Position numbers and translations under genes: made by a program
Shown here: positions 7,422 to 15,227 of the stretch, piece by piece
How the letters are laid out: the number at the start of each line of letters is the position of its first letter
Position numbering within the stretch: the first letter of the stretch is position 1
From: DIGJ01 sp036658435
GTDB lineage: Bacteria; Bacillota; Clostridia; Lachnospirales; Lachnospiraceae
NCBI GenBank assembly: GCA_036658435.1
Contig: JAVXEO010000045.1
Location: forward strand, 1-20,332
DNA: 20,332 bases
Reading direction: 5' to 3'
The notes under the pieces: generated by a model
Databases searched by the model: none
Told to the model about the DNA's origin: nothing
The model's input: the letters and a program-made list of their open reading frames with translations, nothing else

Positions 7422-8252
7422 ATGGCTTGGTGTCCTAAATGTAAATTGGAGTATAGAGACGAAATTAAAATCTGTTCTGACTGCGGCAGTGAACTGGTTG
7501 CCTGTTTGGAAGAAGAAAGAGAACTTACTTCCATTATGTCCACAGAAGATGAGGAATTGGCAAAGAAATTTTTGGAATTTTTAAAATATTCTGAAATTGC
7601 TTCCGCTGCCATGACCTTTCAGCAAGAAACAGAGGACTTTGCAGTCTCGGTAGCCGGGGAAGATACTACCGAAGCAAAGAAGTTATTTAAAGCATTTTAT
7701 GTTAGTGAGTTAGAAGAAAATGAATCCAATCCGGAAGAATCGGAAATAGAAAAAGAAATAACGGATGAAAATGTTCCTTTGGATCAAGAAGAATCTCATT
7801 CTTCCGGTGTCTATGTAAAAAGAGAAGATAAATACAATGACTTATCTTCCACGGCAAAGATTTTTTATGTATTTGGTGTTCTTGGACTTGCTTTTGTTGC
7901 CCTAAACATCTCCGGATTTATTAGTTTTATTCATGGTGCTTTTTCTTATGTCCTTTATTCCATTCTATTTTCTGCTTGTCTTTTTGTTGGATTTATTACA
8001 CAAAAAAGTGCAAAGTCAGCAAAGGAACAGATTGGGCAAGAACGTGACCTAACGAACTCTATTAATATTTGGTTAGGAGAACATATGACGGATGAAGTCT
8101 TTCGTAGCATAGACAACGAGTCTGTTTCTGAAGAAGTAAACTATCTAAACCGCACGGATTATATCAAAAAACAGCTTCTTGGTGCTTATAATGGATTGGA
8201 TGATTCCTATGCAGACCAGTTAATTGAAGATTATTATAATGAACACTTTTAA
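7422..8252 (+). CDS. Zinc-ribbon, DUF2007-like membrane protein
   Basis: A 276-aa protein of unknown function. It begins with a zinc ribbon (CPKC at residues 4-7 and CSDC at 18-21). An alpha/beta segment at about 35-95 resembles the DUF2007 putative signal-transducing domain by pattern (LTSIMSTEDEELAKKFLEFLKYSEI; then FAVSVAGEDTTEAKKLF). An acidic linker (about 95-135) is followed by two hydrophobic segments (about 146-168 and 172-193) and a soluble tail rich in acidic and tyrosine residues. Both ends should face the cytoplasm. The ATG at 7422 has AGGAGGG 7 bases upstream. It is a single-gene unit closed by a strong terminator and convergent with the helicase gene. The DUF2007 assignment is inference. 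Confidence 0.85.
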   Translation: MAWCPKCKLEYRDEIKICSDCGSELVACLEEERELTSIMSTEDEELAKKFLEFLKYSEIASAAMTFQQETEDFAVSVAGEDTTEAKKLFKAFYVSELEENESNPEESEIEKEITDENVPLDQEESHSSGVYVKREDKYNDLSSTAKIFYVFGVLGLAFVALNISGFISFIHGAFSYVLYSILFSACLFVGFITQKSAKSAKEQIGQERDLTNSINIWLGEHMTDEVFRSIDNESVSEEVNYLNRTDYIKKQLLGAYNGLDDSYADQLIEDYYNEHF

Positions 8253-8256
8253 ATAT

Positions 8257-8307
8257 AAGGTATGTAAAAGCCCTGCAGGTATTACTTGCAGGGCTTTTGC
8301 ATACCTT
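8257..8307. terminator. Bidirectional rho-independent terminator
   Basis: A hairpin with 21-base arms, 8257-8277 and 8287-8307, pairs at all but one position, with a 9-base loop. Its core AAAAGCCCTGCA/TGCAGGGCTTTT supplies a U-rich arm on either strand. It sits between two convergent genes and its right arm overlaps the stop codon of the helicase gene, so it should end transcription from both sides. Confidence 0.93.
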
Positions 8308-11300
8308 AATCCATTCGAAACAAATCTTCAATTTCTTCTTTGGTCAGGCGATTAATAAAAATTTCTTTTGCATCAATTACAGAATCCGAAAGTTCTCTTT
8401 TTCTTTTTTGTAATTTATATATTTTTTCTTCAATGGTTCCCTTGGTAATCAGCTTAATTACATGGACGGTATTGGTCTGCCCAATGCGGTATACACGATC
8501 CGTTGCCTGCTCTTCTACTGCAGGATTCCACCATGGATCAAAGTGAATTACGGTATCGGCCCCAGTTAAATTAATACCGGTTCCTCCGGCTTTTAAAGAA
8601 ATCAGAAAAACATCTTTTTCCCCGCCATTGAAGCGGCTGACCATATCCATACGTTCTTCTGGTTTATTTGCACCATCCAGATAAAAATGTGACATTTGGG
8701 CAGCTTCCAGTCTCTTTCCAATAATCTGCAGCATAGAAGTAAACTGAGAAAAAATCAGTACGCGATGTCCATTATCCAGAATTCCAGGTAACTGTTCCAT
8801 TAAAAGCTCGAGCTTTCCACTGTCACCACTATAATTTGAAAGAAAAGTAGAAGGATGGCAGCATATTTGCCGGAGTCTGGTAAGGGCAGACAATATCTGA
8901 AAACTGCTTCTTTCATATCCCTTTTCTTCAATGGAATGATTCAGCTCCTCTTTAATATTATCAATAAAAGACATATAAACCGCACTCTGTTTTTCTGTCA
9001 TCTCGGTTAATAACTTAGTCTCTATCTTTTCCGGTAATTCAGTTAACACATCGCGTTTCATTCGCCGCAAAACGAAGGGGTTAATCTTTCGAATAAGTTC
9101 CGCCAAGGCTTCCTTATCTTCATCTCGAATAATAGGGCGCTCATAGGTTTCCATAAACTTATGATGGGTTTGTAAAAATCCCGGAAGTACAAAATCAAAA
9201 ATAGACCATAATTCGGTAAGGGAGTTCTCAATGGGGGTTCCAGTCAATGCAAATTTATGTTTTGCCGGTATTCTTTTAACGGCTTTTGCATTCTGTGATA
9301 CCGGATTTTTAATAAACTGTGCTTCATCAATAAACATCGTGTGAATATTCAATTCCTGATAAAATTCATAGTCTCTTCGAATTAAGGGATAAGAGGTAAT
9401 CAAGATATCATATTCCTCATAACTTCGAATCCTCTCCTGCCTGATTTCTGGTTGTCCCGTAATCACCAGTGTTTTTAAAGAAGGAGCAAAATTACTGCAT
9501 TCGTCCTGCCAGTTATAAATCAAAGAAGTCGGACATACAATTAAGTGTTTTTCTTTTGGATAGGCTACCATATAAACAATCGATTCCAATGTTTTACCGA
9601 GTCCCATATCATCCGCAAGAATCCCGCCTAAATTGTGCTCTGCCAACATACGCAGCCAGGAATATCCTTTTTTTTGATAATTACGCAGGTCTGCCTGAAT
9701 TTTTTTTGATACCGTATAATCCTTGCGAGTATCCGCTACAATTTCCGTAACTAATTTTTTAAATTCCGGATCGCTTTGAAAGGTAATGGATTCTTCTTTT
9801 CCTAAATAGTCTTCTAAATACACCGCCGCATATTTAGGAAGCAAAAAGCCTTCTTCTCCCTGGTTTTTGAAATTCAAATGAAATTTATCTAAAATACGCA
9901 GACCGGATTTTGCTTCTTCAGATTCTAAGTTAATAAAAATACCATTTTTTAAACGATGGAACTTTTTCTTTAGCTGAAGTGAATGATAGACTTCTTTTAG
10001 TTCCTCTTTTGGTATCTCATCAAAGCTCATATCCATTTCCAATAAGTCAAGTGCATGGTTCATCTTTACAGAGGTGGTAATGGAACCTGCTGAGCGAATG
10101 GAAATTGTTCGAAAGGCATCGGAATAAAAAACTTCATGGTCTTCATTTAAACGGTGGACACCTTCGGTAATGAAATGATAAATATGCTCTTCTTCTTTCA
10201 ATAGAAAAAAATCCTTATAAGGTAAAAATCCCAGATCTTCTAAAATATCGGTAAATTTCTCTTCCTTTGCTTTTTGACGTATAATTACAATTCCGCTGGG
10301 GACCTTCATATTCAGAGGATTTAAACGATATTCTCCGTAGGTAAAATAAACTTCAGCCGCAATGGAATTTTTATTGCGATCTAAATAAATAGAAATTTTC
10401 AAATCATCTTCAATATAATTTTCTTTCATGGATTCGGGTATGTTAATTGTCATGGTTTCATGGAGGTTTGGCAACACCATATCCAAAAATTTTTGTTTAT
10501 CTTCTCCCTGAAAGTGCAGTGCTTCTTTTCCTAAAGTATTATAAAAAGGAAGATAATTTTTTAAAAAACTTACTTTGGGATGATATAAAACTTTCTCGCA
10601 AAGTAAAAGGGTTCCATCATCGGTAAGGGAAATAATCTGGTAACTTTTATCATAGTCTAACAAAACTTCCTCCTGTTTTGCCGTAATATGCAGACTGATT
10701 TCCGGATTGTCATTGCTAAAATGGATGTTTTCATAAATCTTGTCACTTAATGTCAGATTAAACGGTTCATCCCCAATGCATTCCAATAATTTATATATCA
10801 TATTTTTGGTAAATATCATATCCGACTTGGTAAACAAGTTAGAGTAATATACACGTCCTAAGGATTCTTGAATCTCAAAAATTTCCAGTAAATAATCCAG
10901 AATTTTCTGAGATTTTTTACTGAAACGACTTTCCCCTTCTATAAATTTAAATTCTTTTCCAAGGGTAATATTTTCATGATTGTAGTAATCTGTTAGAAAT
11001 TTTTTTAGATTCTGAACCTTATATAGCCGCTTATTTCCAACTTGTAACGATACAAAAGCACTCCCCGTATTTGACTTAAAGATACTTGGCAGAGAAATTG
11101 TGACGCGAAGGTCAAATGTTTCTCCATATACCTCTTTAAACTTCTGTCGGTTAAAATATTCAATAATGTCAAATATCTGTTTTTTATCTGGATCCTTGGG
11201 ATTTTCTTCGGTTCTTTCATTATAGTCAGATATAAACAGCAAAGTGGCTATAATATGCTTACAAGGGCCTTTATTCTTAACATAATCCGGACAATTGCAG

Positions 11301-11494
11301 GTGGCACTTATTTTAGGATCTGTTTTAATAATAACCGTATATGGATTTTTCCCCTGTACTTTAGCACGATAAATTTTACTTGTTTTGGACCAGGTTACAT
11401 TCGATACTGCATTTTCACGAAAATACCTTGCTCCGCGATAATAAACTACATCATCTCCTGCCATCTTTCGTATCTCGTCCTTTGTAATTCGCAT
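8306..11494 (-). CDS. SWIM-domain SNF2-family helicase/ATPase
   Basis: A protein of about 1062 aa, a typical size for bacterial SNF2-type DNA-dependent ATPases. An N-terminal SWIM zinc motif (CNCPDYVKNKGPCKHI, about residues 66-81) is followed by a long middle region matching the position of the bacterial SNF2-associated domain. The ATPase has Walker A ILADDMGLGKT (about 626), a DEAQ box (FIDEAQFIKN, about 722), motif III ALTGTPIENS, and C-terminal motifs SLKAGGTGINLTGAD, DPWWNPAVEEQATDR and RIGQ. Such proteins are thought to remodel protein-DNA or transcription complexes; the precise role is unknown. The ATG at 11494 has GGAG 7 bases upstream; ATGs at 11506 and 11524 are weaker. It is monocistronic, transcribed away from the T-box operon, with no restriction or defence genes beside it. 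Confidence 0.93.
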   Translation of the reverse strand: MRITKDEIRKMAGDDVVYYRGARYFRENAVSNVTWSKTSKIYRAKVQGKNPYTVIIKTDPKISATCNCPDYVKNKGPCKHIIATLLFISDYNERTEENPKDPDKKQIFDIIEYFNRQKFKEVYGETFDLRVTISLPSIFKSNTGSAFVSLQVGNKRLYKVQNLKKFLTDYYNHENITLGKEFKFIEGESRFSKKSQKILDYLLEIFEIQESLGRVYYSNLFTKSDMIFTKNMIYKLLECIGDEPFNLTLSDKIYENIHFSNDNPEISLHITAKQEEVLLDYDKSYQIISLTDDGTLLLCEKVLYHPKVSFLKNYLPFYNTLGKEALHFQGEDKQKFLDMVLPNLHETMTINIPESMKENYIEDDLKISIYLDRNKNSIAAEVYFTYGEYRLNPLNMKVPSGIVIIRQKAKEEKFTDILEDLGFLPYKDFFLLKEEEHIYHFITEGVHRLNEDHEVFYSDAFRTISIRSAGSITTSVKMNHALDLLEMDMSFDEIPKEELKEVYHSLQLKKKFHRLKNGIFINLESEEAKSGLRILDKFHLNFKNQGEEGFLLPKYAAVYLEDYLGKEESITFQSDPEFKKLVTEIVADTRKDYTVSKKIQADLRNYQKKGYSWLRMLAEHNLGGILADDMGLGKTLESIVYMVAYPKEKHLIVCPTSLIYNWQDECSNFAPSLKTLVITGQPEIRQERIRSYEEYDILITSYPLIRRDYEFYQELNIHTMFIDEAQFIKNPVSQNAKAVKRIPAKHKFALTGTPIENSLTELWSIFDFVLPGFLQTHHKFMETYERPIIRDEDKEALAELIRKINPFVLRRMKRDVLTELPEKIETKLLTEMTEKQSAVYMSFIDNIKEELNHSIEEKGYERSSFQILSALTRLRQICCHPSTFLSNYSGDSGKLELLMEQLPGILDNGHRVLIFSQFTSMLQIIGKRLEAAQMSHFYLDGANKPEERMDMVSRFNGGEKDVFLISLKAGGTGINLTGADTVIHFDPWWNPAVEEQATDRVYRIGQTNTVHVIKLITKGTIEEKIYKLQKRKRELSDSVIDAKEIFINRLTKEEIEDLFRMD

Positions 11495-11555
11495 AATGTT
11501 CTCCATTCTTGCGCTTTCTTTCATTCGATGTTCTTTTAAAAATTCACTACATTAC

Positions 11556-11584
11556 ATTCTACCACAATTTAAAATAATTAACAA
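11556..11584 (-). promoter_or_regulatory. Sigma-A promoter of the SNF2 helicase gene
   Basis: On the minus strand TTGTTA (11579-11584) lies 17 bases from TAGAAT (11556-11561), preceded by TGTGG. The predicted start near 11549 gives a leader of about 55 bases. It is back to back with the plus-strand T-box promoter, the two -35 boxes being about 40 bases apart. Confidence 0.6.
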
Positions 11585-11623
11585 AGCAATTTACTAAATT
11601 TTTTAATTAAAATTTTTTTTTAG

Positions 11624-11652
11624 TTGACAAATAGAAAAATGTCGCATATGAT
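11624..11652 (+). promoter_or_regulatory. Sigma-A promoter of the T-box ABC transporter operon
   Basis: A consensus TTGACA -35 box (11624-11629) is separated by exactly 17 bases from TATGAT (11647-11652). Transcription should begin near 11659, giving a leader of about 340 bases that contains the whole T-box structure. An AT-rich tract (11596-11621) immediately upstream could act as an UP element. Confidence 0.8.
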
Positions 11653-11659
11653 ATCTATA

Positions 11660-11950
11660 ATTTAAAAAACAAAACCGTTGAAAAAGAGGAGTATTACTAT
11701 TCACCCGTTTCCAGAGAGCGACGTAAGCTGAGATGTCGCAGCGAGGCATAGTAAGAATGGACTTTTGAGGGCAGACCGAAACGTATTTTTATACGGAGTA
11801 GTTTCTGATGGGAACTCAACCCATTATCCATGAGCTTATGTGTCAGCATAAGAATAAGTGGATATATTTATGTATATCAATCAGGGTGGTACCGCAGGTT
11901 TAATCTCTTGTCCCTTTGCAATATTTTGCAGGGATTGGGGATTTTTTTTA
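11660..11950 (+). promoter_or_regulatory. T-box riboswitch, tryptophan (UGG) specifier
   Basis: The leader carries the hallmarks of a T-box. There is an AGAGAG motif (11713-11718), then a distal hairpin GCGAC/GTCGC (11718-11739) containing GCTG, which fits the GNUG motif. The 3' side of stem I reads GAA-TGG-ACTTTTGAG, placing a TGG specifier at 11758-11760. Several hairpins follow (for example 11782-11795 and 11835-11852), then the T-box sequence AGGGTGGTACCGC (11883-11895). AGGG (11883-11886) can pair with CCCT (11912-11915) to form the antiterminator, while the same CCCT region is also used by the terminator. Uncharged tRNA-Trp should stabilise the antiterminator and allow transcription of the transporter genes. 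The Trp specifier is read from alignment to the usual GAA-codon-AC context. Confidence 0.95.
11903..11949 (+). terminator. T-box-controlled intrinsic terminator
   Basis: ATCTC (11903-11907) pairs with GGGAT (11938-11942), TCCC (11911-11914) with GGGA (11931-11934) and TGCA (11917-11920) with TGCA (11927-11930). A run of eight T follows (11942-11949). It shares the CCCT segment with the antiterminator, as expected for a T-box switch. Confidence 0.88.
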
Positions 11951-11999
11951 TTTAATAGGAACGTTGCTCCTATTACAAAAATTTAAGGAGGATTTTATT

Positions 12000-13010
12000 A
12001 TGAAAAAATTAGTATGTGTTACAACTACCATGTTCCTAAGCATTGTCCTATTAGCAGGCTGCAGTACAAATCAGGAAACGACCGCTTCCAAAAAAGCATC
12101 AGCGTATCGGATTGGAATTGCACAGATTGCCCCCCATGGCTCTCTTGATCACTGCCGGGAGGGATTTATAGATGGGTTGAAGGAAGAAGGCTTTATAGAA
12201 GGAGAAAATCTTACCATTGATTACAAAAACGCAGAAGGGGATCCTTCCAATGCAGCTATGATTGCAGATACCTTTGTATCAAAAAAATATGATTTGCTCT
12301 GCGGAATTGCAACACCAACGGCAATGGCTTGTTACAACGCAACGATAGGAACCGATATTCCGGTTATATTTACGGCAGTTTCCGATCCCATTGCCGCCGA
12401 ACTTGTAGAATCCATGGAAAAGCCGGGTACTCATTGTAGTGGGACTTCCGATTCCCTTCCTTTAGAACAGCAAATGCAGTTAATTCGTGGCATGATGCCG
12501 GATGCAAAAGTAATTGGAATTCTTTATACTACCAGTGAGGTGAATTCTTCCGTTCATCTTGAAAAATTTAAAAAGTTAGCTCCTGACTATGGGTTTACCA
12601 TTGAAGCCATGGGTGTAAATTCACCTTCCGATATTCCTTTGGCATTGGATACGCTTCTAACAAAATGTGATGTAATCAATAATTTTACAGATAATAATGT
12701 TGTTAACAATCTAGATACCCTGTTAGCTAAGGCAAATGAAGCCGGAATTCCTGTTTTTGGTTCCGAAGAAGAACAGGTAAAGAAAGGCTGTGTTGCCGCT
12801 GCCAATATAAATTACTATGAGCTTGGTAAAACCACCGGAAAAATGGCTGCTGATGTGTTAAAAGGCGATTCTATTGAAAATATGCCCGTTGCCGTAATTT
12901 CAGCTTGTACACCGGTAGCCAATCCAGAGGTACTGGATCGCTTTGGACTTCAAATTCCAGAAGAATATAAAGATACGGTTACTTATTTAACCGACGAAAG
13001 CATTCAATAG
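12000..13010 (+). CDS. trpX: ABC transporter substrate-binding lipoprotein, predicted tryptophan-specific
   Basis: A 336-aa lipoprotein that should capture the substrate outside the membrane. It has a type II signal peptide with lipobox LAGC (lipidated Cys21), followed by a periplasmic-binding-type fold of the ABC_sub_bind (PF04392/COG2984) family, recognised by IGIAQIAPHGSLDHCREGF, AMIADTFV, IPVIFTAVSDPIAAELV and a C-terminal TPVANPEVLDRFGLQIP. The ATG at 12000 has AAGGAGG at 11985-11991. A longer in-frame extension back to 11916 would run through the terminator and is rejected. The Trp T-box just upstream and the permease and ATPase downstream support a TrpXYZ-type tryptophan importer. Specificity is inferred from the T-box, not from binding residues; indole or other precursors remain possible. 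Confidence 0.9.
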   Translation: MKKLVCVTTTMFLSIVLLAGCSTNQETTASKKASAYRIGIAQIAPHGSLDHCREGFIDGLKEEGFIEGENLTIDYKNAEGDPSNAAMIADTFVSKKYDLLCGIATPTAMACYNATIGTDIPVIFTAVSDPIAAELVESMEKPGTHCSGTSDSLPLEQQMQLIRGMMPDAKVIGILYTTSEVNSSVHLEKFKKLAPDYGFTIEAMGVNSPSDIPLALDTLLTKCDVINNFTDNNVVNNLDTLLAKANEAGIPVFGSEEEQVKKGCVAAANINYYELGKTTGKMAADVLKGDSIENMPVAVISACTPVANPEVLDRFGLQIPEEYKDTVTYLTDESIQ

Positions 13011-13062
13011 GCAAGCAATTGCGGAATTAACAAAATACATTTTGAAAGGTATGGTTATTGAA

Positions 13063-13938
13063 ATGGACGTTATAGTATCGATTATCGTTGGTGTTTTGGA
13101 GCAGGGATTTATCTATGGAATTCTTGCTCTTGGAATTTACATTACTTACCGTATATTGGATTTTCCGGATTTATCCGTAGATGGTACACTTCCACTTGGT
13201 GCCGCAATGACGGCTATGGCTATTATTCATGGAGTTAATCCATGGCTGGCTATTCTTCTTTCTTTTTCTGCTGGTGCTTTTGCCGGATTTTTAACCGGCG
13301 TGTTTCATGTGGTATTTAAAATCAAAGATCTTTTAGCTGGAATTATAACTATGACCGGTCTTTATTCCATTAATTTAATGCTTGCAGGGGGAAAGGCAAT
13401 TCTTCCTATCACCAATCAAAATACCATATTTAATAGTACCTTTACAAAAAAACTAAGTGCACTTTCCATTGTTTTTTTATGTACTATTTTTTTAAAAATC
13501 GCCCTTGACCTTTATTTAAAAACCAAATCTGGTCTTTTACTTCGAGGAGTCGGCGATAATGAAACGGTTGTTACCATGCTGGGTAAAGATTCCGGAAAAG
13601 TAAAGATTCTAGGTCTTATGCTCTGTAATGGTCTTGCAGCCACGGCTGGCTCCATTCTTTGCCAGCACCAGCGAAGTTTTGATGTAAATGCCGGAACCGG
13701 AATGCTGGTAATGGGTCTTGCCTCTGTTATCATTGGTCTTTCCCTTTTTTCACGAGTCCGCTTTATGAAGGGAAGCACCATGGTAATTTTAGGTTCTATT
13801 ATTTATAAAGCCTGCTTGTCTGCTGCCCTTAACTTGAATTTTAATCCCAATAATTTAAAACTGTTAATGGCTGTAATTTTCTTAGTCGCTTTAGTTGGTA
13901 AAGATTTTATAAAAAAAGGAGGGAAAAAGAATGCTTGA
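13063..13938 (+). CDS. ABC transporter permease (COG4120 type)
   Basis: An integral membrane permease of about 291 aa in the BPD_transp_2/branched-chain-type group, with eight or more hydrophobic segments. The conserved N-terminal pattern ITYRILDFPDLSVDGTLPLG lies after TM1, and GLALANGLAA-like sequence appears as LMLCNGLAATAGSILCQHQR in the middle. It would form the channel with the ATPase encoded next. The start is uncertain: ATG 13063 (MDVIVSII) has GAAAGG 13 bases upstream, ATG 13051 has it only one base away, and a TTG at 13042 has no site. The gap after the lipoprotein gene is short, and the 3' end overlaps the ATPase gene by 8 bases. This indicates one operon under T-box control. Confidence 0.9.
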   Translation: MDVIVSIIVGVLEQGFIYGILALGIYITYRILDFPDLSVDGTLPLGAAMTAMAIIHGVNPWLAILLSFSAGAFAGFLTGVFHVVFKIKDLLAGIITMTGLYSINLMLAGGKAILPITNQNTIFNSTFTKKLSALSIVFLCTIFLKIALDLYLKTKSGLLLRGVGDNETVVTMLGKDSGKVKILGLMLCNGLAATAGSILCQHQRSFDVNAGTGMLVMGLASVIIGLSLFSRVRFMKGSTMVILGSIIYKACLSAALNLNFNPNNLKLLMAVIFLVALVGKDFIKKGGKKNA

Positions 13939-14704
13939 ACTTAGGAGTATAAATAAAACATTCCATCCAGGTACCTTAAATGAAAATACTCTTTTTGAAA
14001 ATTTCAACTTAAAGGTAGAAAAGGGAACTTTCATTTCTGTAATCGGAAGCAATGGCTCCGGAAAAAGTACTCTGTTAAATTTAATTTGTGGTAATATCTC
14101 ACCGGATAATGGACAGATTTTTCTCTGTGAAAAGAATATAACAAAAATGAAGGATTACAAACGTTCCTCTTTTATTGCTCGGGTATATCAAGATCCGGCA
14201 AAAGGTTCCTGTGCCTCTTTTTCCATTCTTGAAAATATGGCACTGGCAGACCATAAGGGGAAATCTTATCTTTTTCAAAAAGCAGTCAATAAAGACCGCC
14301 TGGATTATTATCGCACCCAGCTGGAACTGCTGCACCTCGGTTTAGAAAACCGTATGCAGGATAAAACAGGAAAGCTATCCGGTGGGCAGCGTCAGGCACT
14401 TGCTATGATAACAGCAACCATGACTCCAAGCAGGCTTCTTATTTTAGATGAGCATACAGCGGCACTGGATCCTAAAACAGCAGAAAATATTATGGAATTA
14501 ACCAATACCATTGTAAAGACAAAGAATCTTACAGCAATTATGGTTACCCATAATTTAAAATTTGCATTAGACTACGGAAATCGTCTCCTTATGATGCATC
14601 AAGGTACCACTCTTCTTGATAAAAAAGGTTGTGAAAAAGAAGAACTTTCTCTTTCACAACTTTTAGATAAATTTAATGAAATTAGTATTGAAAGTGGAAA
14701 TTAA
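13931..14704 (+). CDS. ABC transporter ATP-binding protein (COG1101 type)
   Basis: A 257-aa ATPase that would power the importer. All signatures are present: Walker A GSNGSGKST (39-47), Q-loop Gln87, ABC signature LSGGQ (149-153), Walker B LLILDEH (169-175) with His in place of the common Pro after the catalytic Glu, D-loop ALDP, and switch His207 (VTHN). It matches the PhnK-like COG1101 subgroup that travels with COG2984 binding proteins and COG4120 permeases. The ATG at 13931 has a strong AGGAGGG and overlaps the permease by 8 bases, so translation is probably coupled. It is the last gene of the operon and converges on the OB-fold protein gene. Confidence 0.93.
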   Translation: MLELRSINKTFHPGTLNENTLFENFNLKVEKGTFISVIGSNGSGKSTLLNLICGNISPDNGQIFLCEKNITKMKDYKRSSFIARVYQDPAKGSCASFSILENMALADHKGKSYLFQKAVNKDRLDYYRTQLELLHLGLENRMQDKTGKLSGGQRQALAMITATMTPSRLLILDEHTAALDPKTAENIMELTNTIVKTKNLTAIMVTHNLKFALDYGNRLLMMHQGTTLLDKKGCEKEELSLSQLLDKFNEISIESGN

Positions 14705-14740
14705 AGAAAATTTCAATTTAAAATGAAAGCTTTTTTCTTT
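14703..14740. terminator. Weak convergent terminator candidate
   Basis: AAAGAAAATTTCA (14703-14715) can pair with TGAAA (14724-14728) and TTTTCTTT (14733-14740) with a 4-base bulge, in the 13-base gap between two convergent genes. The stem is almost all A-U, so it would be weak; it overlaps both gene ends. Confidence 0.35.
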
Positions 14741-15227
14741 TATAGTAGTAAAGAAAAGCAAAGAAGCCTGCAATCACAAATAAAATGGCACAGGTTACTA
14801 TTTTAGCCGGAGCAAGGGTACGTACAATGGACGTACCTTTTTCTGTAATTACAAAAGAAACGTTATGAATGTCTGCTTCTCCACCATGTTGAGTACATGC
14901 CCGGTGAAATATGCCCTGCACCTTAATAACATCCCCTTTTGTCTTATAGTTTCCATATTTTTCTATGGAATCCGCCTCTGCCGTCTTCATCCAAACACCA
15001 ATGGCACTGCTGCCATCATTTATATTAACCCAGGTATATTCTCCTCTTTTAAGGGGTTCCCCAATGGCCTCCCCAAAAAGAGTAATCCTTTGTTCATCAT
15101 AGGCCTTGGCATGTTCAATTAGGTCATAGACTTTAGTAACCTCCTCTGCCTTGGCCATGGTGGGGCAAAATAAGAGCATCAAAAATAAGATTCCAAAGAA
15201 AGCTTTTATTTTCCTTTTCTTGTACAT
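14718..15227 (-). CDS. Exported, membrane-anchored OB-fold-like protein
   Basis: A 169-aa protein with an N-terminal signal peptide (about residues 1-28, ending AKA), an extracytoplasmic domain of about 105 residues and a C-terminal TM (about 141-160) with a basic cytoplasmic tail (YYKRKKLSF). The domain pattern (VYDLIEHAKAYDEQRITLFGEAIGE, YTWVNINDGSSAIGVWM, VIKVQGIFHRAC) resembles small OB-fold beta-barrels. HRACTQHGGEADIH is rich in His, Cys and acidic residues and may bind metal. The start lies inside trkH, overlapping its 3' end by 22 bases, with AGGAGG about 12 bases upstream, so it is very likely co-expressed with the potassium transporter. Function is unknown; OB-fold is an inference from pattern. 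Confidence 0.82.
   Translation of the reverse strand: MYKKRKIKAFFGILFLMLLFCPTMAKAEEVTKVYDLIEHAKAYDEQRITLFGEAIGEPLKRGEYTWVNINDGSSAIGVWMKTAEADSIEKYGNYKTKGDVIKVQGIFHRACTQHGGEADIHNVSFVITEKGTSIVRTLAPAKIVTCAILFVIAGFFAFLYYYKRKKLSF

Noticed and set aside
11916..11999. N-terminal extension of the substrate-binding lipoprotein
   Set aside because: It would be translated through the terminator hairpin and T-run, and would bury the lipoprotein signal peptide 28 residues inside. The ATG at 12000 has a strong ribosome binding site.
13512..13781. Minus-strand 89-codon ORF inside the permease gene
   Set aside because: It is a frame shadow of a strongly supported membrane protein gene, with no ribosome binding site and no domain.
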